Positions 25,334 to 39,900 of a DNA stretch of 64,000 nucleotides are shown piece by piece (the first letter of the stretch is position 1; each line of letters starts with the position of its first letter). The translations under genes and the position numbers were made by a program. Where the stretch lies: contig NC_081338.1 in NCBI RefSeq assembly GCF_022539665.2, forward strand, positions 2,542,001-2,606,000. Direction: 5' to 3'. The notes beneath the pieces were generated by a model. The model saw only the letters and a program-made list of their open reading frames with translations, had not been told where the DNA came from and made no database searches. The stretch is from Daphnia carinata (taxonomy: Eukaryota > Arthropoda > Branchiopoda > Diplostraca > Daphniidae).

Positions 25334-25904
25334 CTTATTTTTTTTTTTTATATTATTAGACTTGTGGAGGTTTTTCTTTCAAATCAAATGCAAAAATGTT
25401 GCTTTATGCAACGATTCGATCCAGCGCATAGTCAACAGTCCTCTTTAGCCGCCGACAACCGAGTTGAAACGTGACCCATCATTCTAGTGCGTTTTTACAA
25501 CATACGCCATCTTGTGTTCAATGGTGGAATCAAAACAAATAATCTTTCGTCGTTGCATTTTTCACCATTTGGCACATTAACATATCTTGTTCTATTTTAT
25601 AAGTTACAATAAGAGTCCAGAAAACTAACTCGTCATGGAGGATGACACGTCACAAGACAACTCGGTTGTAGGGCATTTCATTTTCAAGCGGTTTACTGAA
25701 GTTAATCTTTCAAAACCCCATTGTTTTCTCGTGTTGAACCCTAACGAATTATTTTGTTCCCTAACCAAATGAACCGCCCTTTTTCTGAAAATCGTGTCGC
25801 AAGTGCCTAAACGGATAGGCTAAACGATGGCTGTAAGAGGACTGTCAACCAGCGGCGGATAGTTTGTTACAACAACAACAACAAAAAAACTAATTGCGTT
25901 ATAC

Positions 25905-26067
25905 CTGCCCAGCTGGTTCGGCAAAACCTTCTTTCGCGACTTGGATCGATTGGTGTTGGTGGTGGTGGTGTTGGCGTCGGCAGTGGTGGCCTCGTGCTGG
26001 TGGAGGTGGTGGGTCATATTCGGTGGTGCGCGAACGTGCGTTTGCTTCGTCCACCTGCCGACTAATC
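25905..26067 (-). CDS. lola-like: lola-like alternative isoform 2, linker exon
   Basis: This exon follows common exon 27920 in phase 1 (acceptor TCGTTGCAG at its start, donor CAG|GTATAA at its end). It encodes a His/Thr/Asn-rich linker ending in KKVLPNQLGR. That end parallels the KKKYAPNEQGR that precedes the finger in isoform 3, which supports homology of the two alternative cassettes. It leaves phase 2, exactly what exon 25333..25141 needs. The joined isoform is 417 residues. Confidence 0.82.
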
Positions 26068-27106
26068 CTGCAACGAGAGAGCCAACCAGCGTCACTAAGA
26101 TATTTTTCTTTTTTTTTTTGTTGTGCCCCCATCCCACCCCACTCCCTTTTTTTTGCATTGATTGCTTCAAGTTTCCACTCTCTTTTTACATCAATTGAAT
26201 TCGAATTTACGATCTTTTTTAAAAAGAAGTTTTGTTTGCAAATTTGACATATTTAAAAAATGAATTGAGCTTTCGATCTGGCTAGGCTGGCCCCCACCCT
26301 TTCGCAGCGCTTTGTGAGCTGGATGGCAAGATGCAAAAGAGGGAGAGCGAGAAAGAGATAAAAGAGGAGAAAATGAACTGTATAAAAAAAATAAATAATC
26401 CAATTCCACCACCACCACCTTCGCGCAAGTGTCCATTTCGTGCTCAATGTGTGTCTGTAAGGCATTGTGTACAGTACATGCCCAGCATAGTAAAAAGGAT
26501 AAGAATGACAGCCCTCTCCACAACGAGGCCGGAATTAAAATCCGGAACCCCCCCCCCCCAAAAAAAAAAATCCTTTGTTTTTAACTAGCACGCAAAACCA
26601 AAGCGGTCCGTCTTCTGTTCTCTTAGTCGTCTTTCAACGCGCATCGTCCATATTTCACCCTCTACCTAATAACCAAGTGGCAAAAAATCGCATGACTGAA
26701 AACGGCTTCGAAAAACGGCAGGGGAAAAAAGAAGGCCGAGTGTCTTTCGTCCTTTTTGTCTTCGTTTCGGTATAAACAACAGGAAAAACAATCTGTGTAA
26801 TGCAATGCCATGGCATCGATTCCAGCCTCGGTAATCACAATGAGTAGCTTCAAGAGAACAATTGGTATATACAGTAGTAGGAAAGCGATAGGAAGAGAGG
26901 TAGTTCCCATTTGTTTTCTTTCTGCATCACACACAAAATATCACACATATAGACACTCATTCACTAACAGAGGAGCACAACAGTCGAGACGTAGAGAGAG
27001 AGTGATGAGCTGTGGACTATAAAAAGGAGAGGGTGGAGGGAGGCAGAAGCCATAGTAGACGAGAGGCAAAGTGAAGCCGAGGAGGGAAAACCCGATTGTT
27101 AAAGTG

Positions 27107-28971
27107 TTAAAAAGAGGAAGATAGAGACTCGGAAGAGGGCCTCGAGTGTATCCTCGCCATGTGGCGAGTCACGTTGTTCTTGCGCGTAAAAGACAGTGGG
27201 CAGATGGGGCAGCGGAAACGCCCTGGCCGTCCGCACTCGAGTCGGGTGTGGCGGTCGCGGTTGTCGCGCCGGTTATAGCCGCGGCCGCAACGGACACAAC
27301 GGTACTTAGTAGCTTCTCTCTCGGATTCCACCTCCACATCCACTTCCGATTCCTCGTCCTTCGAATCTTCCACCTGAACTTTAAGGTGAAAACGCAGAGA
27401 GAAAGAGAAAAACAACAACGTGTCAGCCTCTTTCTCCTCGTGCTCTATGCTTCATTCTCATCCTACCACTTGGCCCATCCCCATGCCATATAAACTCCTA
27501 GCTCATTTGCACTGACCTTCGTACATTACGCTTGCCTTCTGACTGGTTGAAAGAAAGACATAGGACAAGAGAGTGCCCTAATGTTGCAATAGAACGAGCT
27601 ATTTTTCTATCGATTCAATAAGCTTACTACCATAACGGATGGAGAAAAAAGGGTAAAGGCAAATGTGAAGAAAAGGAGCCAATATCCAAAGAGCACGTCG
27701 GAGGCAAGGTTGTTGGGGAAATTATCGAAGAAATGAAAAGCGAGGAAAGCAATGGTTGGGTCAACCAATGTGTCGAGAAATGTACGGGTACGGAAGTATA
27801 AATAAATCCAACCCCAACAGCACACACTCAGACAAGGGAAAAAATGCCCCAGTTTCTTTTCTCTTTCGCGGCTAAGAGATAAAATAAAAAAATCTAGATG
27901 AAAATTCAAATTTGCCTACCTCTTGCAGAATTATTCAGGTCAACATGATCCAGATGTGCTTGTCCTTCTCCGCTCATATGTCCATCGGCGTCATCGTTCC
28001 AGCCTTGTTCTCCTGTTCGACACGTAATAAAAATAAATATGAACAAAGTCACGGATAAACTGAAAAAGAAAATTTCCTACCGCGTGATGCGTCGATCCTG
28101 GATGGATACTCGGAATCACTCCAGTCCTCTTCATCCCCGCTGCCGCCACTGTAATCAGCTTCAAGTTCCGTTTCAATTTTGGGTTCAACGATAGAATATT
28201 CTTCACCGTCGTCAATTTCAATGTTCAGGTTGTCGGCTGCCGAGTTTGAGTGCATATCGTCATCAGGACGGCTGTCTGTTGGGGAAGGGACGGGGCTTTC
28301 ATTTCGATCATTGGGCGCTGCGACAGGAGTTGCGGCTGTAGGTGGAATGCGGACGAGAGAAGGCAGTTGGTGCTGAGGTAGTTGAGTCTTTTCTGTGGGA
28401 GGTGTATCTTCTTTGGATTGTTTGCGAACTCTTTTAGGGGGTCTGCTGATGGAGGATGATGAAGGAGATGAAGAACGCATGGCTTTCTCCAAAATTCGCT
28501 TTTCATTCTTCCTGTCTCTGTCCCCATCGGCTAATCCTTTGATTTTTAAGGCCTCTGCTGTGTTCAGAAATGCAGCTAGTTGATCCTGGGATACATTTAC
28601 TTCTCCCCTGTACATGTAGTCTACCAGTGCTTGTAAGTGATCAAACTTGACATCTTTTAGGAATACAACAGCTTGTTTATCCCAATGTAATGAGAGTAGT
28701 TCCTGTTAATGAAAACATTAATTAAAATGTTCAAATCAATATCAAATCAAAAAATGATTACTAGGCTATTAATAAAACTAATAAGTACCTGAAAGTAATT
28801 TGAACAGGCACATAAAACCAAACGGTGCACTTGAATAGACTTTCCTTCGGCAGCCAATGTAACATCAACCAAGCTACCCTTTTGAAGAAGAGCATCCATC
28901 ACAGACACTAGCGTGCTGTGATGGTTGTTCCATCTTAAGCAGTATTCCTGCACCCCACTACTCGGTCCCAT
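27107..28971 (-). CDS. lola-like: lola-like BTB zinc-finger protein, proximal isoform
   Basis: Common exons 28971..28789, 28702..28081 and 28012..27920 join terminal exon 27378..27107, giving 389 residues with phases closing. The first 125 residues are a BTB domain of the tramtrack/bric-a-brac group: YCLRWNNHHSTLVSV, VDVTLAAEGK, LKDVKF and the diagnostic YMYRGEVNVSQDQLAAFL. It is closest by eye to Longitudinals lacking. A long Ser/Pro/acidic linker with a basic PPKRVRKQ (possible nuclear signal) follows. This isoform ends in a CCHC finger (CVRCGRGY, H-x4-C) and a CCHH finger (CPICPLSF, H-x4-H). Lola-type proteins are nuclear regulators of axon guidance and cell fate, and the finger pair sets DNA specificity. 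The 5' leader appears spliced, since an acceptor lies 20 bases before the ATG. The gene also has two distal alternative ends, listed separately. Confidence 0.9.
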
Positions 28972-31937
<2,966 letters not shown>

Positions 31938-32321
31938 GAAAAAAAAAAATCATTAATGCTTGGTAACACAATCCACGTTTTTATATCGTCGAGTACGTTG
32001 CAATTTCTAAAATACAATAAAAGTTCAGGTTTTATCTACTCACTTTAGTGCTTTCACAAAAAAAGGAAGGTGGTAGACTTCGGGTGATAGAAGTGTCGAA
32101 GTGATCGACATCACTTTATCAATACCGCTCCATTAATTAAAATCTAATGAATTGGCACTTTAAATAAATTAGCACCGTAATGTTATCCTCACTTTTGCTC
32201 ACTATGTTCGAAACCCGTAACGATGATGCTATAAATGACGTTGAACAATATCACCAGTATCAAACACGATGCTATATTCACGGAAGAAAAAGTTATTAAT
32301 TTGCGTTTACGGTAGGTTGAA

Positions 32322-34095
32322 TTATAAATTGTCGTTCACTTCTAAAGCCTCAGGCTCGGACGTTTTAACGTTATGTTTCTTCATATGTTTTCCGTATCCC
32401 GACGACTCAGAAAACGCTGCAGCATTTGTTACGCCGTAAATAAAAAAAAATACATTAGTTAACATGTTAATTTATGTATACATAAAATATGTATTGGAGA
32501 TAGTCAATGATTAATACCTTTGTCACATATTGAGCAAACAAATGGTTTGATACCGTTATGTCGATTTTTATGTTCATTTAACGTCTCCATACGAGTAAAC
32601 TTCTTTCCGCACAAGTCGCAGATGAACCTAAAATCAAAAGTATGAATGAAAAGTCGTAAAACAATTCAAAGAAAATGTCATTACGGTCTTTCACCAGTAT
32701 GAACGCGGGCGTGCCGTCGGAAGTCACCTTAAGAAGCAATACTTAATGAAATACCGGCATATTTTTAAGTTCAATAAGTTACTTACTACTCGTAAGGAAT
32801 GACATGGAGCATTCTTGGCAGGAGTATTTTTTCACTTCTTCTCCTTTATGTCTAAGCAAATGAGTTTTCATTTGCGATTTTTGTCGGAAGGATTTCCCAC
32901 AAAGTTCACAGAGATGACATCGTTGATCGACATGTGAAGCCATGTGAGACTGCAAAATACTCAGTTGACTAAAACGCTTGCTGCAGGTTGAACACCTGTT
33001 TTGAAATATGCAAATATAATAGCGAACAAAACGTAATAATTAAATAATGAACACGTTGTGCCCATGGTGATAATAATGAAAAAAAAAAAAAAATAATAAT
33101 AATAGAAATTACTGATATGGTCTCTCGCCAGTGTGCCTCCTCATATGAACCAGTAAAGTTTTCTTTTCCAGAAATTTTGCGTGGCATTGTACACAGGTCC
33201 AGGTTTTCTCACCGATATGTGATTTTACTAATATTATGTTGAGCACACAGAAAAAAAAAAATGGAAATTAATAAATGGAATGAAAGCAGGTTGACGCTGC
33301 ACACTTATTATCCTTCATACATTTCTTTTCCAATTATTCATGTTTACCGTGTCTTTTAAGGTTACTTCCAGTCGTGAACGTGCTTCCACAATGGGGGCAA
33401 TGAAACGGTCTTTCACCTATTAATAAAACTATTAGCATAAGTTAAAGTTCATTGAAGACTTTCAGATTACCAGTATGTTTTCTACCATGATCTAAAAGAT
33501 GGCCTTTAGTCCTAAAGGAAACTCCACAGATTGTGCATTCAAACTGTTTGGTTTTTCCTTTATCAGCATCTGGTAGTTGTTCAGAAGAGCTAACTTCACT
33601 CCTCTCCTCAATGCTTAAGGGAAGTGTTAATGGGCACACGCCATCCATATGAATAGACTCATCATCTGCACATTGAATGTCAGAAAAACTGGCAAGTGAA
33701 TTGTCAGCTTCTATGGTGTCTCTAACTGGGAATTTGTTAGAAATATGGCCATGGCTATTTTCTGTGGCAAAGGGCCCTGGAGTTTCATCTTGTGCTGTTG
33801 ACTGTTTAGATGGTGGATAAAAGAAAAAACTTGGAGCACCAACAGATGCGGGAGGCTCTTGGAATGCAAGTGCATTTATATCTGCAGCTGAATTATTCAC
33901 TATTTCTTGAAGTTTCTCAGACAAAATATTCCACAGCTGAACAGCTCTAAGTTTTTCTTCTGCAGTCATGGAAGGCACCATGGAAACAGCTGCCTCAATC
34001 TGAACAGAGCAAAATTAGAAATTTCCACTAGCATATGGTTAAGTAACATATTTTACCTTTTCCTTGAAATCAATTAGAGAATTTCCAGTCGCCAT
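32322..34095 (-). CDS. Protein with eight C2H2 zinc fingers
   Basis: Eight exons, 34095..34057, 33999..33471, 33416..33348, 33227..33113, 32995..32787, 32727..32685, 32627..32518 and 32416..32322, give 402 residues with phases closing. The N-terminal 140 residues are acidic and Ser-rich without a recognised domain; I see no ZAD or BTB. Eight fingers follow, mostly joined by TGERP-type linkers: FECTICGVSF, FHCPHCGSTF, WTCVQCHAKF, YQCSTCSKRF, HLCELCGKSF, YSCQECSMSF, FICDLCGKKF and FVCSICDKAF. It is probably a nuclear sequence-specific DNA-binding protein; the target is unknown. Introns repeatedly cut fingers or linkers, which is why no long ORF spans the array. The start is the first ATG in the short first exon (MATGNSLIDF). 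The gene is divergent from GAR1 and convergent with the flavin monooxygenase. Confidence 0.9.
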
Positions 34096-34944
34096 AATTG
34101 CACTATAAAATTACACAAATATTTTCCTTAGTGCAAGGAATTTTACTTAACCATCAGATATTATTTACATAAAATAATTCACTATGCCAATTGTTTTTAA
34201 AGTAGACAACCCTCTTTCGAGATTCAATAGGATTTCTAGACATAATTTGAATGTAATTTTAATAGTGCCACCTTGAATATTCACTTACAACTTCACCAAA
34301 AAATTACACAATCCATCACCACAGCTTAATAACCCAAAAGAGATTGACTAACTTGTTATGCTTCAATTCAGCAGAAACATTTTGGTCTTATTGGTAACAA
34401 AGTAACTGGATTTCATTTCTTTGAAATAGCAACAGCCTGCTAAGTGACATGGACTCTATGATACTTTTATTAATTTTGAAGTAATTTGCATTGAAAGAAT
34501 ATCCGTTTTCGGACAAATTAACATAGCAAAAACTAAACCTAAACAGAGTGCTAGTATTAAAATTACATTCCCCGCATGCTTCATTTGTTTCATTCGCCGA
34601 TACCGATAGTGATAGCCCTTATAGGCCGATAGCTAATTCTATTACGGTGGAAAAGCACGAATTATTATTATCATGTTTCTTGTGTCATATTTTTTAATTT
34701 TCCAAGCTGTGTTGGAATGACTAAATGAATAATTTACTAATTTACAATTTTCCAGATGTTGTTTCAATAAATTCTTAAGCCACCTGGCGAATCTATTATA
34801 CACCATTTTCATGTTGCGCTTCAAATCTTTTTGGCTTCTGCTGCGAAAGTTGTCAGGTTCTCCACGTGGTAGAAGCTTGAAGATCAATCTAGATCAGGAT
34901 TTCATTACAATTTTTCAGTTACATTGAAGCATATATAAATTTAA
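34096..34944. promoter_or_regulatory. Bidirectional promoter region, zinc-finger gene and GAR1
   Basis: The two coding sequences start head to head about 850 bases apart. The interval is AT-rich. No coding exon is seen; a minus-strand ORF at 34642-34887 has no recognisable product. The leaders of both genes must lie here. Confidence 0.45.
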
Positions 34945-35919
34945 ATGTCGTTTCGAGGAGGAAGAGGGAACGGCGGAGGTGGTAGAGGCAAGGATTTAAA
35001 CGTTTATTTTATTTATTTTAAAAACAGTTCACTAACTTTATTGGACACAGGTGGAGGTTTCGGAGGACGTGGAGCTGGAGGAGGCCGTGGCGGACGCGGC
35101 GGTGGTTTTGGTGGACGAGGAGGTGGTGGTGGTTTTGGTGGACGTGGTCCCCAAGACTTTGGACCTCCAGAATATGTAAGTATCGCTATAATTATTATAA
35201 CATTTAAATGGATGTGCCAAAATGTGTTGGCCAGAAATGTTATCACCGATTGTTACCTGTTTGCACTGCTCTGTAAAACACATTCTTTTCTACTATTATT
35301 TTTCACATCCATTTGGATATTAGACATAACTAGTGCCCTTTACCGATTTTCTTTGTCTAGGTAAAGGAGTTAGGATACTTCACTCACCCTTGCCAGGATG
35401 ATCTGGTCTGTAGATGTACACTTGATGATGTTCCATATTTCAATGCCCCCATCTATCTAGAAAACAAGCAACAGATTGGTAAAGTGGATGAAATTTTTGG
35501 TTCAATCAAAGAGTATTCGGTTACAGTGAAACTTAGTGATGATGTAAAAGCCAAATCATTTACGCCAAATCAAAAGGTAAGTGTATCTGTAATTGTGTGA
35601 TCATGAGGCAGTTATATATTGATGTGATGTTCTGTAGATCTACATTGACCCTGCAAAGCTACTGCCACTAGCCAGATTTTTACCACAAACTGGAGGTGGA
35701 CGTGTACAGAAACGCGGTGGAGGCCGTGGAGCACCTGGTGGCAGAGGCGGTCGTGGAGGAGGGTTCGGCCGTGGCGGTGGAGATCGTGGTGGTCGAGGAG
35801 GTTTTGGTGGACGCGGCGGCGGTGGATTTGGCGGCCGCGGCGGCGGATTCGGTGGACGAGGCGGCGGTGGTGGATTCGGTGGACGAGGCGGTGGTGGATT
35901 CAGAGGAAGAGGAGGCTAA
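34945..35919 (+). CDS. Gar1: GAR1, H/ACA ribonucleoprotein subunit 1
   Basis: Four exons, 34945..34987, 35051..35175, 35361..35576 and 35638..35919, encode 221 residues with phases closing. GAR1 is a core protein of H/ACA snoRNPs in the nucleolus, which direct pseudouridylation of rRNA and snRNA; it also belongs to telomerase RNPs in many animals. Seen: an N-terminal Gly/Arg-rich domain (residues 1-50), a conserved beta-barrel core including [38 protein letters not shown] and [17 protein letters not shown], and a C-terminal GAR domain of RGG/GGF repeats (about 145-221). Exon 1 most simply ends at AGAG|GCAAGG, a GC-AG intron. A GT donor six bases upstream (GGTG|GTAGAG) also keeps frame and would remove two residues. 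The 63-bp intron has no stop. A polyadenylation signal lies near 36131. Confidence 0.96.
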
Positions 35920-36962
35920 TATGTTGACTGCTTGTTCATGACGGAGATTCGCTTTTGTTTCTATTGACCATAACTTTCTTTTATAGGACTTCAAATACAA
36001 ACTGGAGACTCATTGTGTGAACTTTGAAATCATGTTGGAGCAACCAAATCCTGTCGGCTGTTTCTAGCGTTCTTCTCGTTCAGAATTTGTCGTTCGGCCA
36101 TGTCTTCGGCGACAGAAGTATTTTAACCACAATAAAAGAATTTCGGCAGTATTTGACACAAGATAAGGAAGTAGATGTCGTTGATAGTGATAACGAACAA
36201 ATCACCTAAGAGAGACAGAAACAGCAGCAGAACTGTCTCAAATGTTAAAGGTGTTGCACTTATGGGTTAAAGAAAAATTCACGGCAATGCAACTTCACGT
36301 TATGGCACACAGCAGCGTCTGTTGCCAGTTATGGAGTCTCCTTAGACTTGTTTTACACTGTTAGGTATTCATGGCAAATGATCACCTGTTGACTAGAGAT
36401 GCTTTCACATCCCTCAAAAATACCCTTCCCGTGTAAATGGTGGGAAAATGTTTTTACCGCCAATACGATTCCAGAGGGTTTTCTACCCTTCGCCTGCGAA
36501 AAAAAGGTTTTCTCTCGATAGAAAATTTCTTACAATTGTACATAATTTTTCCGTTTACACTGTTTCTGTAATGTGACTTGACACAACAGACTAACAACGT
36601 AAATTTATTTTATAACCACTTCTTGAAAAAGATTATATCATTTAACCAAATCTAGCCCATCCACCGTGTTATGTGCTGTCGACAAGAAACTATGTAGAGA
36701 AATGGGGAATATTCATCCAATAGAATAAAAAAAAACTAACAGAAAAAACAGGTATGGGCAACTTTAAAAATGTGTGAAAAAGGCACACCTCGAACGACTT
36801 TGGACGGGTAAAGTTTGAGGGCAGAGTGCTCCATCAAAAACTCGAAAGTTATAAATAACAAGCGATAGTGCGATATTACTTAGAAATAGGAAAAATTTCT
36901 ACAACCGATGGAGGAAAAAGGAAGGGAGCGCGAGACTAGTTTACCATGACATTTCATCACGT
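35920..36962. other. Convergent 3' regions of GAR1 and DOP1
   Basis: No coding exon recognised. It contains the GAR1 3' untranslated region with AATAAA near 36131, and the 3' untranslated region of the minus-strand DOP1 gene. A 61-codon plus-strand ORF at 36024-36209 lies inside the GAR1 trailer and is not supported. Confidence 0.5.
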
Positions 36963-39900
36963 TCAAAGTGGAATAGGTTCCAAGAAATCACGCTCTAACA
37001 GAGTTTCCATGAATGAGACTATATGTTCTTCATTTGGTCGGGCGCGTGGGCAACGCTGCTCAATGGCGTGAAAGAAAGGTAGGAGATCCATCAAGCTTTT
37101 AATCGTGCACGCAGATGGCAACGCGATATCGTCCAAGGAGATGGTAGGTGGTAGAGACGTTTTTGCCACATCCACCTAAAGAAACAAGTAAATAATTGAA
37201 ATCAAACATTCAAACGGCAAACGTTCACGAAAGCGAATACCCACCTTACTTCGAAGTAAACGATAGATCCGGGTGAGATATGGAACGAAATTGGGAGTTA
37301 CGTGCTGCTGCATACTTCGGCTACTGCCGCTAATGTCTCCGTCGTTGACATTGTCATCGCCGACAAATGCCCAACGATACATTTGAAATTGAGGGAGTCT
37401 ATTTGCTGGGAGGATTAGGGCCAGATGAAGTAGTTTACAGGTGGCTAAGTAGAGATGCAACCACGCCGGGTGAGCGTTCCCCTGCAGACCATTGGTGGTA
37501 CTTGTCACCCATGTTGAATCCAAGGCACTCAGCCTACGAATCTGTGAACTAGAAAAATCATCCAAGTTCAAGCAAAGTACACTAAGCATATGCCAAGCTA
37601 AAAATAACAGGAAAACGGCAACATGCTAAAGAGAACGTGCACATTCAAAACAACAGAACGTGAGATACTGATCAAACATTCAACCCACATACTGACATCT
37701 AACCCTGACCCAAATATCTGGTAAAAGTGGCAAACAAAGAAGACACGAACGGAGAAGCTACAAGTTGCTAAGACGCCTAAGCAAACGCTCCACTTCTGGT
37801 ATATAACCAATACGAACATTCGAATGTAACCACGATGTACCTGTTCCAATGCCTGTTCGGATATTCGTGAGGCAGATTTTGTAGCAAAAAGAAAATAGAG
37901 GGACATGAGTCCCAAAATGGAAGGACATCAATGGTTGATTTCCAATTTAAAAATCCAATCGCGACAACTGTATTACCTGAATTCTTCCGTATCTCGACGA
38001 AGTTCGTGTTCCAGTTGCGATAGCACTTGAACCGTTTCGGCAATCACTGACGGCCACAGCGATGTCACGTGTTGCTGGGATGTCCTCAAAAGTAGAACAC
38101 GGAAACACAAGAAAACTTGGGCTTGGACAGTCGGCCATGACTGAGCCAGTCGAAGACTTTCGGATAATTTTTCTGTATGAAGTAAATAACAAATGTTTAC
38201 ATGCTGGTGCTGTTAATGATACAGTAGTCATCATTCAAACCTTGAATATCAGGTAGGAAACGCTGATACTGATCTCCATCAGTGCAAAACAAGGTAAAAG
38301 CTAATCTTTTGAGAAGCAACGTTCTCGTCTCCATTTCCAGCTCCCGCGAACTGAAAAGTCCCGAAGGGCTAACTGAAACACGATCTGCGTTACGGAAACA
38401 ATCAACGTGAATATAAATCCTAGTTCTTTCAATGTCATTTTTAAGATTCACGTACTGAGAAATTCGCGGAAGGCGTCTTTATCGTGACACATGAGATTGT
38501 CAATTATGTTTTTCCAATGACGCAGAGTCTCAACGTCCATCATGAAGAAAGTAGGATCCAGCAACAGATCAAACGCGTCCTTCCTCCATGCACGTCTTGT
38601 AGCAGGATAATCACTGAGCGAACTCAGCAAAAGGGACGCAGCTCTCATGCCGGAGATATTCGATTGGCTAATCCACATGAAACAAAAATAAAAGTGATGT
38701 CAAGAAATTCGAAAATGTTAATACGTTTCACAACAACCTATGGTGTCGAAGATAGGGAACAACATTGGCTAATAGCGATGTTAAAAGAGGAATCACGCGT
38801 TCCTTGTCTTGACTAGGAAAAATCAGATCTTGTAAGGGAGCCAACAGCTCGGCCAACACGGCCAATGCCTGGATACTGTAGCGTGACGTTTTGTTGCCAT
38901 TACTTGGATTCACAACGACAGCGGCATCATCCGTCGCCGACATGTGGACAGAAGACGTGTCGCTGGATGAACTACTCATTTCATCCAGAATAGTAGCATC
39001 ATCACCTTCGGCGGCCGGAGTAGAGGACAAGGTATCTCGTCTAACCGAGAGGTTTCGTCGTAGCCACGTTGTCTGTTCGAGAGACGCTGCCGCAACGGCA
39101 CCGCATGCTTCCAACAGCTTACCAGTGACTTCTTGCAATTCACGTTGATCACGTTTCTCGCCAGGTGTCTGATAACGTTGAACAGCTTCTCCAAAAACGA
39201 CTAGTCCAGCAAAGAGGATCGGTGGTGCCATGGTCGTGACATCTCGGAGCAGCTGAAGGAGCGATCCCCAACATTCGCCTAACTGAACTCGATTGATCTT
39301 TTGCAGGTAAGCATGAAAAAAGTGAAGCAATCCAACTTCCAGTCGTGAACTGCGATTATGTAGTTGCATCTGAAGCGGCTGTTTAAGTACTTGACGCAGT
39401 AGCTGCACGAGAGTGTCTGGAGGAAGAACTCGCACGGATGAAATGAGGTCTACAAGAGCTAGCTGTTCGCTTCCACATTCGGAAATGATTTTCCTTGATT
39501 TGCCATTGCTGGTCATCGAGTCTTTCCGTTTCTCCACCCAGGCCACGCTGACAGCAGCTAGTAAGCTTACTCCGTGATGATGGCCGATTGGACTGACGAA
39601 TTCAAGCAGCTTTTGGCGTTGTACTTTACCAACTGACGTATCCATCGAGGAGGCTTGCCACAAATAACCGATGCAAACAAGAATTCGTGGCAAATTGGAA
39701 AGCATCTGTCTTCTTGCGACTAGGTACGGATCTCCACCTGCGGATGCGCTCTCATTGCCGAAAGTGCCATTGATGCCGTTGGGTGTAAACGCGTGCATCA
39801 AATTGTTTAAGATTTGTCCATTCGGATTTGGAGGCGTGCCACTTGCGTAGGCATTCGACACTCCCCAGCTCATGCCACCTAGCATTCCAGCTGATCCAGC

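Noticed and set aside
25820-26170. Overlapping ORFs with His/Asn/Thr stretches as an independent gene
   Set aside because: The supported part is the alternative linker exon 25905-26067 of the lola-like gene; the rest reads into introns.
35013-35283. Two ORFs antisense to GAR1, rich in Pro or Thr/Ser
   Set aside because: They are mirror translations of the GGT/GGA repeats that encode the Gly/Arg-rich domain of GAR1.
35680-36000. Ser/Thr/Ala-rich minus-strand ORF over the GAR1 3' end
   Set aside because: Antisense shadow of the RGG repeats; no start context or homologue.
37598-37915. Minus-strand ORF between DOP1 exons 14 and 15
   Set aside because: No acceptor in the required phase; splicing 37977 directly to 37548 closes the frame and restores the family alignment.
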